Source: Kiritimatiellia bacterium (lineage in GTDB: Bacteria; Verrucomicrobiota; Kiritimatiellia; PWTM01). Taken from it: a DNA stretch of 64,000 nt. Position numbers and translations under genes: made by a program. A model generated the notes under the pieces. That model had not been told where the DNA came from, did not search any database, and worked only from the letters and a program-made list of their open reading frames with translations. Location: positions 487,255 to 551,254 of the forward strand of contig JAOACR010000009.1 of NCBI GenBank assembly GCA_026417735.1. The letters are read 5' to 3'. This document shows, piece after piece, positions 1-7,826 of the stretch (the stretch's first letter is position 1; the number at the start of each line of letters is the position of its first letter).

Positions 1-1246
1 CCGGCCGGCCGGTCCGCACCGCGATCTCCGCAAGGTGGCAGGCGAGATCCGAGCGGACCGCGGAGTGGAGATCGTCAATCGGCTGCCGACCGGCGAGCAC
101 GCTTTCGATGAAGTTGTCGATTTGGTCCCGGCTGACCGCCAGCCGTCGCTCACCGGGATCTTTGCCTTTGTACACCAGCGATTCGGGCGAGGTCGCCCAA
201 CCGTCCCGCGAGACTCGTACCCAGCCCGTCTCGCCAACGAACAGAGTTCCGTGGCCGCCCTGGATCCCCGGATGCGGGCGCAGACGAGCCGCCGTCTCGT
301 TGTCCATGAAGCGCAGCCGCAGCCCGTCCGCGTATGTCGCGGTGACATCCCAGTGTGTGACGGTGTTGAAGAGCCCCTGCGTGGGTACGGTTCCGGTTCC
401 CTCATAGCGCACGGGTACCTCTGCGCGTTTGGCGTTGTCCGCCCACCACTGGAGCATGTCCATTGGATGCGCGCCCCAGCCGGCAAGAAATCCGATCGCG
501 TAATCGTAGATGTGATAGACCCCCTTGCGCTGTCCCTGCCCGAAGCAGCGGTCCTCGCAAAACGGCGCGAGGGGGGCGGGGCCGAGCCACAGATCGTAGT
601 CGAACCCCTCCGGTACCGGCAGCACCGGCTCGGCGCGGCCGCCGGACTCCCCACGGGGCGCCCACGCGTAAAGCTCCGTCACCCGGCCGATGTGACCGTT
701 CAGCACCAGCTCGATGCCCATCCGCACGTGTTGGATGGAGCGCTGCTGCGCGCCGTACTGCACGATGCGACCGTACCGATCCACGATCACTCGTGCGGCG
801 AGCGTCTGCGCCGCGCACAAGCCGAGCGGTTTTTCGATGTACATGTGCTTGCCGGCTTTCGCGGCCATCAGCGCGATCGGCACGTGCCAGTGGTCCGGCG
901 TCGCGATGTGCACCGCGTCCACCGCCGGGTTCGCCAGCACCTCGCGAAAGTCGTTCACCGCCGGGCAACCACCAAACCGCCGGCTGAACTGCTCGCGACG
1001 TTCGCGAACGGGGTCGCAGACCGCCACGATGCGCGAGTGCGGATTCTCCGCGTACCGGCCGCCATAGCCGGCACGGCCGCCACAGGCGATCAGCGCAACC
1101 CCCAGGCGGCCACTCGGCGCCACCCCTTCTCGGCCGAGCACGGTCGGCGGCACAACCATCGGCATCACGAGGGTGGTCGCCCGCCGCAAAAACCCGCGGC
1201 GCGTGACGCCCACGTGCCCTCGATCCAGACCATTGTTCGCGTTCAT
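1..1246 (-). CDS. Gfo/Idh/MocA-family oxidoreductase, Tat-exported (3' end outside window)
   Basis: NAD(P)-dependent sugar or inositol dehydrogenase-like protein. The frame is open to the window edge, so the last residues are missing. The N-terminus has a twin-arginine export signal (TRRGFLRRAT, about residues 15-24), so it probably works outside the cytoplasm, as many PVC members of this family do. A Rossmann stretch follows (GVALIACGGRAGYGG), then AVHIATPDHWH and the family EKP motif (MYIEKPLG), whose lysine is the usual catalytic or binding residue. The ATG at 1246 is chosen because it overlaps the upstream stop as ATGA, indicating translational coupling. It is the third gene of an operon with the DUF6807 and isomerase genes. 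The substrate is unknown; the family call is firm. Confidence 0.93.
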   Translation of the reverse strand, partial: MNANNGLDRGHVGVTRRGFLRRATTLVMPMVVPPTVLGREGVAPSGRLGVALIACGGRAGYGGRYAENPHSRIVAVCDPVRERREQFSRRFGGCPAVNDFREVLANPAVDAVHIATPDHWHVPIALMAAKAGKHMYIEKPLGLCAAQTLAARVIVDRYGRIVQYGAQQRSIQHVRMGIELVLNGHIGRVTELYAWAPRGESGGRAEPVLPVPEGFDYDLWLGPAPLAPFCEDRCFGQGQRKGVYHIYDYAIGFLAGWGAHPMDMLQWWADNAKRAEVPVRYEGTGTVPTQGLFNTVTHWDVTATYADGLRLRFMDNETAARLRPHPGIQGGHGTLFVGETGWVRVSRDGWATSPESLVYKGKDPGERRLAVSRDQIDNFIESVLAGRQPIDDLHSAVRSDLACHLAEIAVRTGRP

Positions 1247-2160
1247 CGCGCGGTCTCCTGCGTCGCTTCGTCCGCGGCCCACCGTTCCAGCTCTGCCACC
1301 ACCGCGGCATCGCTCACCTGGCCGTTCCATGCGACCAGCTGCCACCGAACGCGCAGCGGTGTATCCGCCCGGACCGGCCAGGGCTCCCGGTGCAGGTCCA
1401 GCGTGGCGCCGACAAAGGCGAACGGCCGGCTCATGGTGAACCACCGGGTCCCACGCTGCGCAGAGCCATGACCGAAAATCGCAACCGTCAGCAGCCGGCC
1501 CGCAACTCTGCCTCGCGCGACCACCCACCGGCCACCGGTCAGGCGCTCGTCATTGGGGGGCCGTCCCGTGCCCTTCTCCAAAACCACTTCGGACGCCGCG
1601 CCGGGCTCAAACGTATATGCGATCGCCCCGTCCAGATCGCGCACGAACCGCAGGCCAAGTCCGGTGTAATGCCGCCCCGTCAGCATCGCAGCGGCGCCAT
1701 CCTCCGGCGGGCGAAGCTCCGAGCTCCAAGAGAGCCGGTCCGGCCGATCGCCCGCCGCCCGTTGAAACCGCAGGTGGCGTCGCTCCACCAGCATCACCAC
1801 CCCGTCTGGCGCACGCCACTCGATCAGGTGCTCGAGCCCTTCGTCCGCCACCCGCGGCTGCACACGGCCAACCTGCCGACCGACCCGCCCGGCCGGCTGC
1901 TCCGCCCCGAACTCCACCGGCCCCACGTTCACCGCGAACATCAACCCATGGTGATGCGGGTGATCGGCCGGCGAATCCAGCAGGAACTGCACGCCGGCAC
2001 GCGTGGACCATTCCTTCACATACGCCTTGAACGGCGACGGACCGGCTTCATACAGGAGCGCGCCGCCGGCCAGAGGAATCGGGGCGGTGCGCGCTATCGC
2101 CGCGACGGCGCCGAACACCACCACCGCCGCGCGCCATGCCGATCGTTCCGCCCGCCTCAC
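1243..2160 (-). CDS. DUF6807 (PmoA-like) exported protein
   Basis: A 305-residue protein of the DUF6807 family, often annotated 'PmoA family protein'. Its role is not established, but it is common in planctomycete and verrucomicrobial sugar loci beside Gfo/Idh oxidoreductases, as here. The start is taken as GTG at 2160, because GTGA overlaps the upstream stop exactly and gives a basic n-region and a hydrophobic signal-like segment (about residues 9-26). The histidine cluster HPHHHG lies at about residues 67-72 and could bind a metal or a sugar. The longer in-frame ATG at 2220 would lie inside the upstream gene and is less likely. Downstream the stop overlaps the oxidoreductase start as ATGA. 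Confidence 0.85.
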   Translation of the reverse strand: MRRAERSAWRAAVVVFGAVAAIARTAPIPLAGGALLYEAGPSPFKAYVKEWSTRAGVQFLLDSPADHPHHHGLMFAVNVGPVEFGAEQPAGRVGRQVGRVQPRVADEGLEHLIEWRAPDGVVMLVERRHLRFQRAAGDRPDRLSWSSELRPPEDGAAAMLTGRHYTGLGLRFVRDLDGAIAYTFEPGAASEVVLEKGTGRPPNDERLTGGRWVVARGRVAGRLLTVAIFGHGSAQRGTRWFTMSRPFAFVGATLDLHREPWPVRADTPLRVRWQLVAWNGQVSDAAVVAELERWAADEATQETAR

Positions 2161-2987
2161 GTCGCCAGAACCTGCCGCAGGTGGGCGATGCTGCGCGCCG
2201 CCTGCTCGACCGTGCCGCACTCGACCGACAGCACAATGTCGCGCGGCGCGCGCCGGCAGATCGCCACCACCCGAGCCCAGTCCATCACGCCGTCACCGCA
2301 GGCGCAACCCACCGGCGTTCCCGTCACCCTTCCCCGCTCCGCGTCGGACTGTTGGAGGGAGATGTCTTTGGCGTGCAGATGCACCAGCCGGTCCCCCACC
2401 CGCTCCAGCCACGTGTAGGGGTCTTGGCCGGCGAGGTACGCGTTGCCGGTGTCGAAGTTGATCCCGATCGCGGGGCTTTGCACCAGCGCATGAATTCGAT
2501 CGAGGCCCTCCGGTGTTCGGCTGTACTGCTGGTGCGGCTCGAGACCGATCCGGATACCGCGCGGCTCCGCAACGCGCGCGGCCTCCGTGAGCGTGTAGCG
2601 CATCAACACGTGGTCCTCCTCCACGGTGGTCCAGCGCGCTTTCGGCCCCTCGTCGGTGTTCACCACGGGTGCGCCGCATTCGGCCGCAAAACGGATCGCC
2701 TGCTTCAGGTACTCGACGCTGATTTCCGGCCGGCCCAGCGGCGTGTGCGCGCTGAACCCCGAGAGTTTCACGCCCGCCGCCTCGCACGCGCGCCGCACCC
2801 TCAACGGATCGTCGAGCATCGAAACACTGTGAAAGTAACCGGCCTCGCTCAGCAGCTCGCGCCCCCAGTGCACCATCGGCTCGACATACTCGTAACCGAG
2901 CTCCGCGGCCTTCGCGACGCCCCATTCGAAAGGCTTGTCCTCGTGCCGCACGAACTCCAGGTTCACCCCGATGTAAATCGCGCCCAT
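2157..2987 (-). CDS. Sugar phosphate isomerase/epimerase (xylose isomerase-like TIM barrel)
   Basis: A 276-residue protein of the AP endonuclease 2 / xylose isomerase-like TIM-barrel superfamily with no signal peptide, so cytoplasmic. Candidate metal ligands are the Glu in GLEPHQQY, the Asp in NFDTGNAYL, the histidines in HLHAKDI and the Glu near the C-terminus in VECG, in the order expected for the fold. It probably isomerises or epimerises a sugar or inositol derivative; the substrate is not identifiable. It is the first gene of the left-pointing three-gene operon and diverges from the AraC regulator at 3111, which is the obvious candidate controller. The ATG at 2987 begins MGAIYIGVNLEF, typical of the family start. 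Confidence 0.9.
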   Translation of the reverse strand: MGAIYIGVNLEFVRHEDKPFEWGVAKAAELGYEYVEPMVHWGRELLSEAGYFHSVSMLDDPLRVRRACEAAGVKLSGFSAHTPLGRPEISVEYLKQAIRFAAECGAPVVNTDEGPKARWTTVEEDHVLMRYTLTEAARVAEPRGIRIGLEPHQQYSRTPEGLDRIHALVQSPAIGINFDTGNAYLAGQDPYTWLERVGDRLVHLHAKDISLQQSDAERGRVTGTPVGCACGDGVMDWARVVAICRRAPRDIVLSVECGTVEQAARSIAHLRQVLAT

Positions 2988-3110
2988 CGTCTTGTCCCTC
3001 GGACGCCAACCCCCACGCGGGGCCGACCGTCGCGCGCGATGTTCGCGCGAGGTGCGCGCGGTTGTCTTCCAATCCTCGCGAGTGGTAAAAAACAAACATC
3101 GGGTGGTCCG
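2988..3110. promoter_or_regulatory. Divergent intergenic region between the sugar operon and AraC regulator
   Basis: This 123-base gap holds the start regions of both the left-pointing isomerase operon and the right-pointing araC-type gene, so it should contain both promoters and the regulator's sites. A weak rightward sigma-70-like pair is visible (TTGTCT at 3063-3068, 18 bases, TAAAAA at 3087-3092). TTCCAATCCT at 3067-3076 matches the left part of the palindrome seen complete at 55209. Function is inferred from position only. Confidence 0.45.
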
Positions 3111-4133
3111 ATGCGCCCCGCCACGTATGTTGCCGCCCACCGCGTGTACCACGCGGACACCTGCCGCCCGTTGGTCGCGGCGGCGCGGCGCGGCGAGGTG
3201 CGGCTGGTCGCACGCGCGCGCGGCGCCTATCCCGGCGAGCGGCTGCCGGCCGGCGCGCTGGTCGGGCTGCGCAGCGTCGGCTTCTGGGACGCCCGCGCCG
3301 AGCAGCACTGGGGGCTGCCCCTCCACCGCAACGAGGGCATCGAGTTCACCTACCTGGCGACCGGCCGGCTCGCGTTCGAGGCGGACGGGCGAGCATTCGA
3401 CCTGCGGCCGGGCGACCTCACCGTCACGCGGCCGTGGCAGCCACACCGTGTTGGCCGACCCCACGTCGGCATCGGCCGGCTGTACTGGGTGATCCTCGAC
3501 GTGGGCATCCGACGTCCGCACCAGCCGTGGCGGTGGCCAGCGTGGATCGTGCTGGCGCAGGAGGACCTCAAGCGGCTGACTCATCTGCTGCGCCGCTGCG
3601 AGCGCCCTGTCTGGCCGGCGCCCACACTCGCCGCACGGTTCGAGGGGATCGGCCGGCTTCTGGAAGCGGAGGACACCGCCGGGCTGCGCGAGTCGCGGCT
3701 CGCGGTGGAGCTGAACGCGCTGCTGGTGGACGTGCTGCAGATGCTGCAATCCCAACCGGTACCGGACGACCCGCGTCTGACCAGCGCCGAGCGGGCCACT
3801 GCGCTGTTCCTTGACGAGCTCGAGCACACGCTCGACCAGCCCTGGACGCTCGCGCGCATGGCCGAGGCGGCAGGGCTCAAACGCACCCGCTTCGCGTTCT
3901 ACGTCCGGCGGTTGCGGAACATGACGCCGATGCGCCACCTCACCGCCCGCCGGATCGAACGCGCCCGCCGCCTGCTCCGCGAGCGGCCAGACCTCTCGAT
4001 CACCGACATCGCCCTCGAGTGCGGATTCTCCAGCAGCCAATACTTTGCCACGGTGTTCCGGCGATTCGTCGGCCGCGCCCCCCGCCAGGAGCGCGAACAC
4101 CCCGTCCCCGGCCACCGACACCGCGGGCTGTGA
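3111..4133 (+). CDS. AraC-family transcriptional regulator
   Basis: A 340-residue regulator. The N-terminal half is a cupin-like sensor (LRPGDLTVTRPWQPHRVG around residues 97-114) expected to bind a sugar or related ligand. The C-terminal part has the two AraC helix-turn-helix motifs: LARMAEAAGLKRTRFAFYVR, then SITDIALECGFSSSQYFATV, which fits the family signature well. It is transcribed away from the isomerase/DUF6807/oxidoreductase operon across a 123-base gap, the usual arrangement for an activator of the neighbouring catabolic genes. The start is the ATG at 3111, the first after the gap; the frame is open upstream but would run into the divergent gene. Confidence 0.93.
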   Translation: MRPATYVAAHRVYHADTCRPLVAAARRGEVRLVARARGAYPGERLPAGALVGLRSVGFWDARAEQHWGLPLHRNEGIEFTYLATGRLAFEADGRAFDLRPGDLTVTRPWQPHRVGRPHVGIGRLYWVILDVGIRRPHQPWRWPAWIVLAQEDLKRLTHLLRRCERPVWPAPTLAARFEGIGRLLEAEDTAGLRESRLAVELNALLVDVLQMLQSQPVPDDPRLTSAERATALFLDELEHTLDQPWTLARMAEAAGLKRTRFAFYVRRLRNMTPMRHLTARRIERARRLLRERPDLSITDIALECGFSSSQYFATVFRRFVGRAPRQEREHPVPGHRHRGL

Positions 4134-4213
4134 GTCGCCATCTCCCCTTTGCGATGCCGTTGCCGCATCCGCCTGCGCCCGGTAGACTCGCTCGCATCCC
4201 GAGGAGGGCGATC

Positions 4214-4399
4214 ATGCGAAACGTCTGGATAGGGCTGGCCATTTCCTTCGGCAGCATCTGGCTTCTGCGGGCGTGTCTGCGTCACGAAGTGCTGAATCCA
4301 GAGCCCTCGATCAGCCTGACGGGGCTGCTGTGGGGAATCGGCAGTCTTGCCGTGCTGCTCGGCATCGGCGCGCTGCTCGAACATCTGTCCAATCGGTAG
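4214..4399 (+). CDS. Small membrane protein, unknown function
   Basis: A 61-residue protein beginning MRNVWIGLAISFGSIWLLRA. There are two hydrophobic segments (about residues 4-19 and 36-54) joined by a short polar loop, so it should sit in the membrane as a hairpin. A strong ribosome site, GAGGAGG, lies at 4200-4206, seven bases before the ATG, which makes it a likely real gene despite its size. It follows the AraC gene by 80 bases on the same strand. I do not recognise a family. Confidence 0.6.
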   Translation: MRNVWIGLAISFGSIWLLRACLRHEVLNPEPSISLTGLLWGIGSLAVLLGIGALLEHLSNR

Positions 4400-4584
4400 G
4401 GGATCTGGAGACGACTCGCCGGACGAGATCCCGCGGTGCGACGGCGCCCGGCCGGCGCCCGCGCGGCGCCACACCCCCGCTCTCCCGCCGGCTCCGTGGT
4501 GCCGTTGCGGTCGCGTCGCTCGCCTGCAGCCTCGTTACCGCCGACGACCCGGCACCCAAAGCCTACCCCGCTGGTTTTCGGACC

Positions 4585-5790
4585 ATGCGCGCCGCGCTGT
4601 CCCGCGTCGACGCCGCGGACGCGCAAACCCTGTGGGTGGATGCCGCGCGCGGCCAGCCCCACGGGGACGGCTCTGCGGCCCGGCCGTTCGCAACCATCTC
4701 CGCCGCCGTCCACCGTGCGGCAGCCGGCACAACGATCCGGGTAGCGCCGGGACGATACACCGAAACGGTCCGCCTCGATCGGGGTGGCGCGCCCCGGGCC
4801 TGGCTCCGGCTCATCGCCGATCCCGCCGGAAAAGCGGTGATTGACGGCGAGGGGCGGCGGCCAGGGCCGAACTGGGAGGGGCTGGTGACCATGCGTGGCG
4901 TCGCCCACATCGAGATCGTCGGCTTTCAAATTGTTCGGTCCACCGCCGCGGGGGTCTTCGTGGACTGCTGCAGTGACATCGTCATCCGCGGCGTCTCCAC
5001 CTTCGACACGTGGTCGTCCGGTCTGCAGGCCTGGCGCTCTGTTCGCATCGCGATGCTCGGCAACACTGTGCGCCGAGCCTGCCAGGGCCGCACGCAAACG
5101 GGCGAGGGAACCCAGGAATGCATTACGCTCGCCTCCTGCACGAACTCCGAGATCGCGTTCAATCACGTCTTTGATCGCCGTGAGGAGGCCGGCAACGGCG
5201 GCGAGGGCATTGACTGCAAGCAGGCGTGCTGGAACGTCGTCGTGCATCACAATCTGGTTCACCACCTCGTCCGGCTCGGCATCTATGTGGACGCCTACGA
5301 CCGCGCCTGTGCGGGCGTGCGTATCGCTTCCAATGTGGTCCACGATTGCGCCAGCGGCGTCGTACTCTCCGCCGAGCGCCGCAGCGGCCGCCTCACCGAC
5401 GTGGAGGTGCTCGCGAACACCGCGTTCGACAACCGGTATCACGGCATCGAGGTGTCCGATTACGACGACGACGCCCCCCGCGCTCGAATTCGCATCATGG
5501 ACAATCGGCTCTGGAACAACGGCCGTACCGGCTGGGGCGGCGGCATTTCGGTGCTGAGCCGCCATCCGGAAAGCGGCGACATCCGGATCGAGTACAATCT
5601 CTGCAGCAACAACGTCGCCTGGCAGATCTGCGTCGCAACCGGCTTGCTCCCTCGCGTGCGTCTGACCGGGAACCGCATTCACGGCTACCGCGGCTACAAC
5701 GGCGGCGGCGAACGTGAAATGGGGGATACACACCCCGCGGCGAACACCGATCCTGGCGGCCTCCCCCACCTCATCGAATCTGCCCGCTGA
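4585..5790 (+). CDS. Right-handed parallel beta-helix protein, probably secreted
   Basis: A repeat protein of the pectate-lyase-like or polysaccharide-lyase beta-helix type. It opens with TLWVDAARGQPHGDGSAARP and the typical IRVAPGRYTETV, then shows successive coils such as NTVRRACQ, NHVFDRREE, HHNLVHHLV, SNVVHDCASG and NRLWNNGRTG, with stacked Asn as in such helices. It probably binds or cleaves a polysaccharide, but catalytic residues cannot be assigned. The start is uncertain. The ATG at 4585 is the first plausible canonical one, yet the same frame upstream encodes an export-signal-like stretch (RRLRGAVAVASLACSLVTA, about 4489-4545) with no ATG, GTG or TTG directly ahead of it. A CTG at 4405 after TAGGGGAT, or a GTG at 4273 inside the preceding small gene, are alternatives. 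Confidence 0.82.
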   Translation: MRAALSRVDAADAQTLWVDAARGQPHGDGSAARPFATISAAVHRAAAGTTIRVAPGRYTETVRLDRGGAPRAWLRLIADPAGKAVIDGEGRRPGPNWEGLVTMRGVAHIEIVGFQIVRSTAAGVFVDCCSDIVIRGVSTFDTWSSGLQAWRSVRIAMLGNTVRRACQGRTQTGEGTQECITLASCTNSEIAFNHVFDRREEAGNGGEGIDCKQACWNVVVHHNLVHHLVRLGIYVDAYDRACAGVRIASNVVHDCASGVVLSAERRSGRLTDVEVLANTAFDNRYHGIEVSDYDDDAPRARIRIMDNRLWNNGRTGWGGGISVLSRHPESGDIRIEYNLCSNNVAWQICVATGLLPRVRLTGNRIHGYRGYNGGGEREMGDTHPAANTDPGGLPHLIESAR

Positions 5791-5937
5791 TGCCTCACCG
5801 TTCGTCCGGCCGTGCGCTGCGGCGGGCCGGGCGTTCATGTTTCGGGGTGGCCATATTCCCCGAAACGCCGCGGTGCTGCCGACGCGGTCTCACCCCTCGC
5901 CGTTCCTTGATCGGCCTCGCAGAGATACGTCGAATTC

Positions 5938-5952
5938 GTCCAAGGATTGGAC
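5938..5952. repeat. Odd palindrome, exact copy of the 13-base core
   Basis: GTCCAAGGATTGGAC has perfect 6-base arms around GGA. Its inner 13 bases, read on the minus strand, are TCCAATCCTTGGA, identical to the core of the element at 55209-55223. Confidence 0.75.
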
Positions 5953-5969
5953 GGTGGCATCGCGCAACC

Positions 5970-5984
5970 TTCCAACCCTGGGAC
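5970..5984. repeat. Degenerate copy of the palindrome
   Basis: TTCCAACCCTGGGAC differs from the 55209-55223 element at three of 15 positions and keeps the surrounding CC bases on both sides. It starts 17 bases after the exact copy at 5938-5952. Confidence 0.5.
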
Positions 5985-6139
5985 CCCCGCCGAGGTGGGG
6001 AGCACGGCCGTTGCGATGTTGCACCCCGAGGTCGGGCCGTGCGTATGGCGGGCTTGGCACTTCGCCTCGCAGGGGACGCGCGTGAGCGCAGCCGGCGGAT
6101 CCGGCCGGCTCGCTCTCATGCCGCGACCCAGCAGAACCA

Positions 6140-6478
6140 TCAGGGTTGTTGCAGTTGCTGCTGCTGCGGGGGCTGTGGCGGCGGCGGGGAGGGCCGTGGC
6201 GTTTTCTTGCGCGGGGGCGGTGGCGGCGGGGGACGAAAGTCGTGCTGGGCCATCTTCGGTTCCTCCTTGTACAGCGGCCACTTCAGCACGTCGGGTAGAT
6301 CGCTCAGCCTGGAAATCGGAGCCCGAAACGCATTCAGCTCGCGATCAAGCGCTTCGTCCCGTTCGACCCGGCGGGAGCGGGCAGCATCGTCCGCTCGCGC
6401 GATTCCGATCATCGTCGCCGTGGCGGCCGCCAGCACGGCACGCCACCCACGTCTCAGGCCCGGCAGCTTAGTACGCAT
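6140..6478 (-). CDS. Small exported protein with Pro/Gln-rich tail
   Basis: A 112-residue protein with a basic n-region and hydrophobic export signal (about residues 9-29, ending near GIARADD). A charged middle follows, then a low-complexity tail: a run of seven prolines, KKTPRPSPPPP, and a Gln-rich end. Such tails often span the periplasm or cell wall. The start ATG at 6478 overlaps the end of the upstream beta-barrel gene by 11 bases, so the two are probably translated together. It is the last of three overlapping genes for exported proteins. I do not recognise a family. Confidence 0.7.
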   Translation of the reverse strand: MRTKLPGLRRGWRAVLAAATATMIGIARADDAARSRRVERDEALDRELNAFRAPISRLSDLPDVLKWPLYKEEPKMAQHDFRPPPPPPPRKKTPRPSPPPPQPPQQQQLQQP

Positions 6479-7826
6479 AGATCACACTGGCCCCCCAGGC
6501 GCGCCGTTGGTAGTCGAGCGCCCGAATGCTGGATTCCTCATCGGCATCGCGGTAGTGCAGCGCCACCAACCAGTGGCGCGCGAACCAGCGGCTGAGCGCC
6601 ACGCTCCACTCCCGCCGCTCCGTCTCACGACGGACCGGCCCTGCGAAATTGCGGTAGCTTTCCTCCCGGTATTCATAACCGGCGTCCAACCGCACGCCCC
6701 ACGGCAACGCGACACCCGCTCCGGCGAAATACGCCGGCCCGTCGAAGTCGAAGTTCCGCCCCTCCGCATCGTTTTCCTCATACTCCACACCGAAGGTGAG
6801 CCGAAGACGATTCCCCCAAAAGAACAGGTGCTGTTCAGCGCTCACCCGGTGGTCGTGCGCATCGCGCGATGCAAACAGCGGGTCGAAACCTTCCTCCCGA
6901 AAGTCATCGGCGGCGAAATGGTAGGTCGCCAGCGTCAGCGCATGGGGGCTCCATCCGGCGCCGAGCTGAGCCGCCGCCCCCGTGGTGTGGCCGTACTCCG
7001 AGCCGCCGTCGAGGTACACGCGCTGATGGTACACGCGGGCCAGCCCCGTCAGCCGCACACCGGCCCACTCGCCGACGCGCTGCGCTCGAGCGCCCGCGCC
7101 CCATTGCCAGATGTCGCTTCCACCGTCGCGGTTGCGGATGACCTGCGCCCCCTGGCCGCTCACATCGAGCGCCAACGTCCACTGGGCTGTCCGCAGCGGG
7201 AAGTATTCGAGCATGAGGGTCTCGGTGAGTCGGTCCACGGTTTCCCTCCGTTCGCTGTCGAGGGATTCCGCAAAACGATACTCATCGCGCCGCCAGCCGA
7301 ACGCCAATTGCAGCGCGATCGGCGGCGGTGGTCCGGGGGGCTGCCGAAAGGCCTCCTGCCGCGCCTGCTCGGCCAGCCAGATCCGCGCGCGCCGCGCATA
7401 TTCGCTGTCCGGTGCCAGCTCAATCACCCGCAAAAAGTGCCGGCGCGCATCGTCCACGTAGCGCGCGTTGTGCAGCGTCTCGCCCGAGTGATACAAGAGC
7501 GCAACATTGTCCGGATCGAGCGCCAACGCCTCGATGAACACCCGCAGCGCATCGTTCAGCCGGCCGAGCCGGTCGTAGCTGAGCGCAAGATACCGGAGCA
7601 CGAGCACGTTGTCGGGATTGGTTTCGAGCAGCCGCAGGAGTTCGGCGACCGCCTCCTCATAGCGTCCCTCCCGGAACGCCCGAGCCGCCTCGGTCTCGGA
7701 GAAGCGAACCAGTGGCTCCGCGGCGCCCGACAGAACGGGCACCGCCCACAGCGCCAGTGCGATCCATCCCGCGGCGGCGGCCGACGCATTACGGATCGTT
7801 GGGGCGCGGCGGACGGACAAGGTCAT
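6468..7826 (-). CDS. TPR-containing outer-membrane beta-barrel protein
   Basis: A 452-residue exported protein. After a signal peptide (hydrophobic stretch near residues 19-35) come about three TPR-like repeats over residues 40-150 (EAARAFREGRYEEAVAELLR, NVLVLRYLALSYDRLGRLND, ALLYHSGETLHNARYVDDAR). The remainder, about 170-452, is alternating aromatic and polar strands ending in the aromatic residue Tyr, typical of an outer-membrane barrel. This TPR-then-barrel layout resembles Slam/DUF560 and PgaA-like exporters, but membership is not proven. The ATG at 7826 lies inside the 3' end of the upstream gene (38-base overlap) and gives a proper signal peptide; no later canonical start keeps it. Confidence 0.82.
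   Translation of the reverse strand: MTLSVRRAPTIRNASAAAAGWIALALWAVPVLSGAAEPLVRFSETEAARAFREGRYEEAVAELLRLLETNPDNVLVLRYLALSYDRLGRLNDALRVFIEALALDPDNVALLYHSGETLHNARYVDDARRHFLRVIELAPDSEYARRARIWLAEQARQEAFRQPPGPPPPIALQLAFGWRRDEYRFAESLDSERRETVDRLTETLMLEYFPLRTAQWTLALDVSGQGAQVIRNRDGGSDIWQWGAGARAQRVGEWAGVRLTGLARVYHQRVYLDGGSEYGHTTGAAAQLGAGWSPHALTLATYHFAADDFREEGFDPLFASRDAHDHRVSAEQHLFFWGNRLRLTFGVEYEENDAEGRNFDFDGPAYFAGAGVALPWGVRLDAGYEYREESYRNFAGPVRRETERREWSVALSRWFARHWLVALHYRDADEESSIRALDYQRRAWGASVIYAY

Larger units (their letters stand above)
5791..6139. other. Gene-free convergent gap with two palindromic elements
   Basis: This 349-base gap lies between two converging genes. I see no convincing coding frame. 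It contains two related odd palindromes at 5938-5952 and 5970-5984. Because both flanking genes end here, the elements may act as transcript ends or be mobile repeats rather than promoters; the sequence alone does not decide. Confidence 0.6.

Noticed and set aside
35-1471. A rightward open frame at the left edge
   Set aside because: The reverse strand encodes an oxidoreductase with an EKP motif and a Tat signal; the rightward frame is its shadow.
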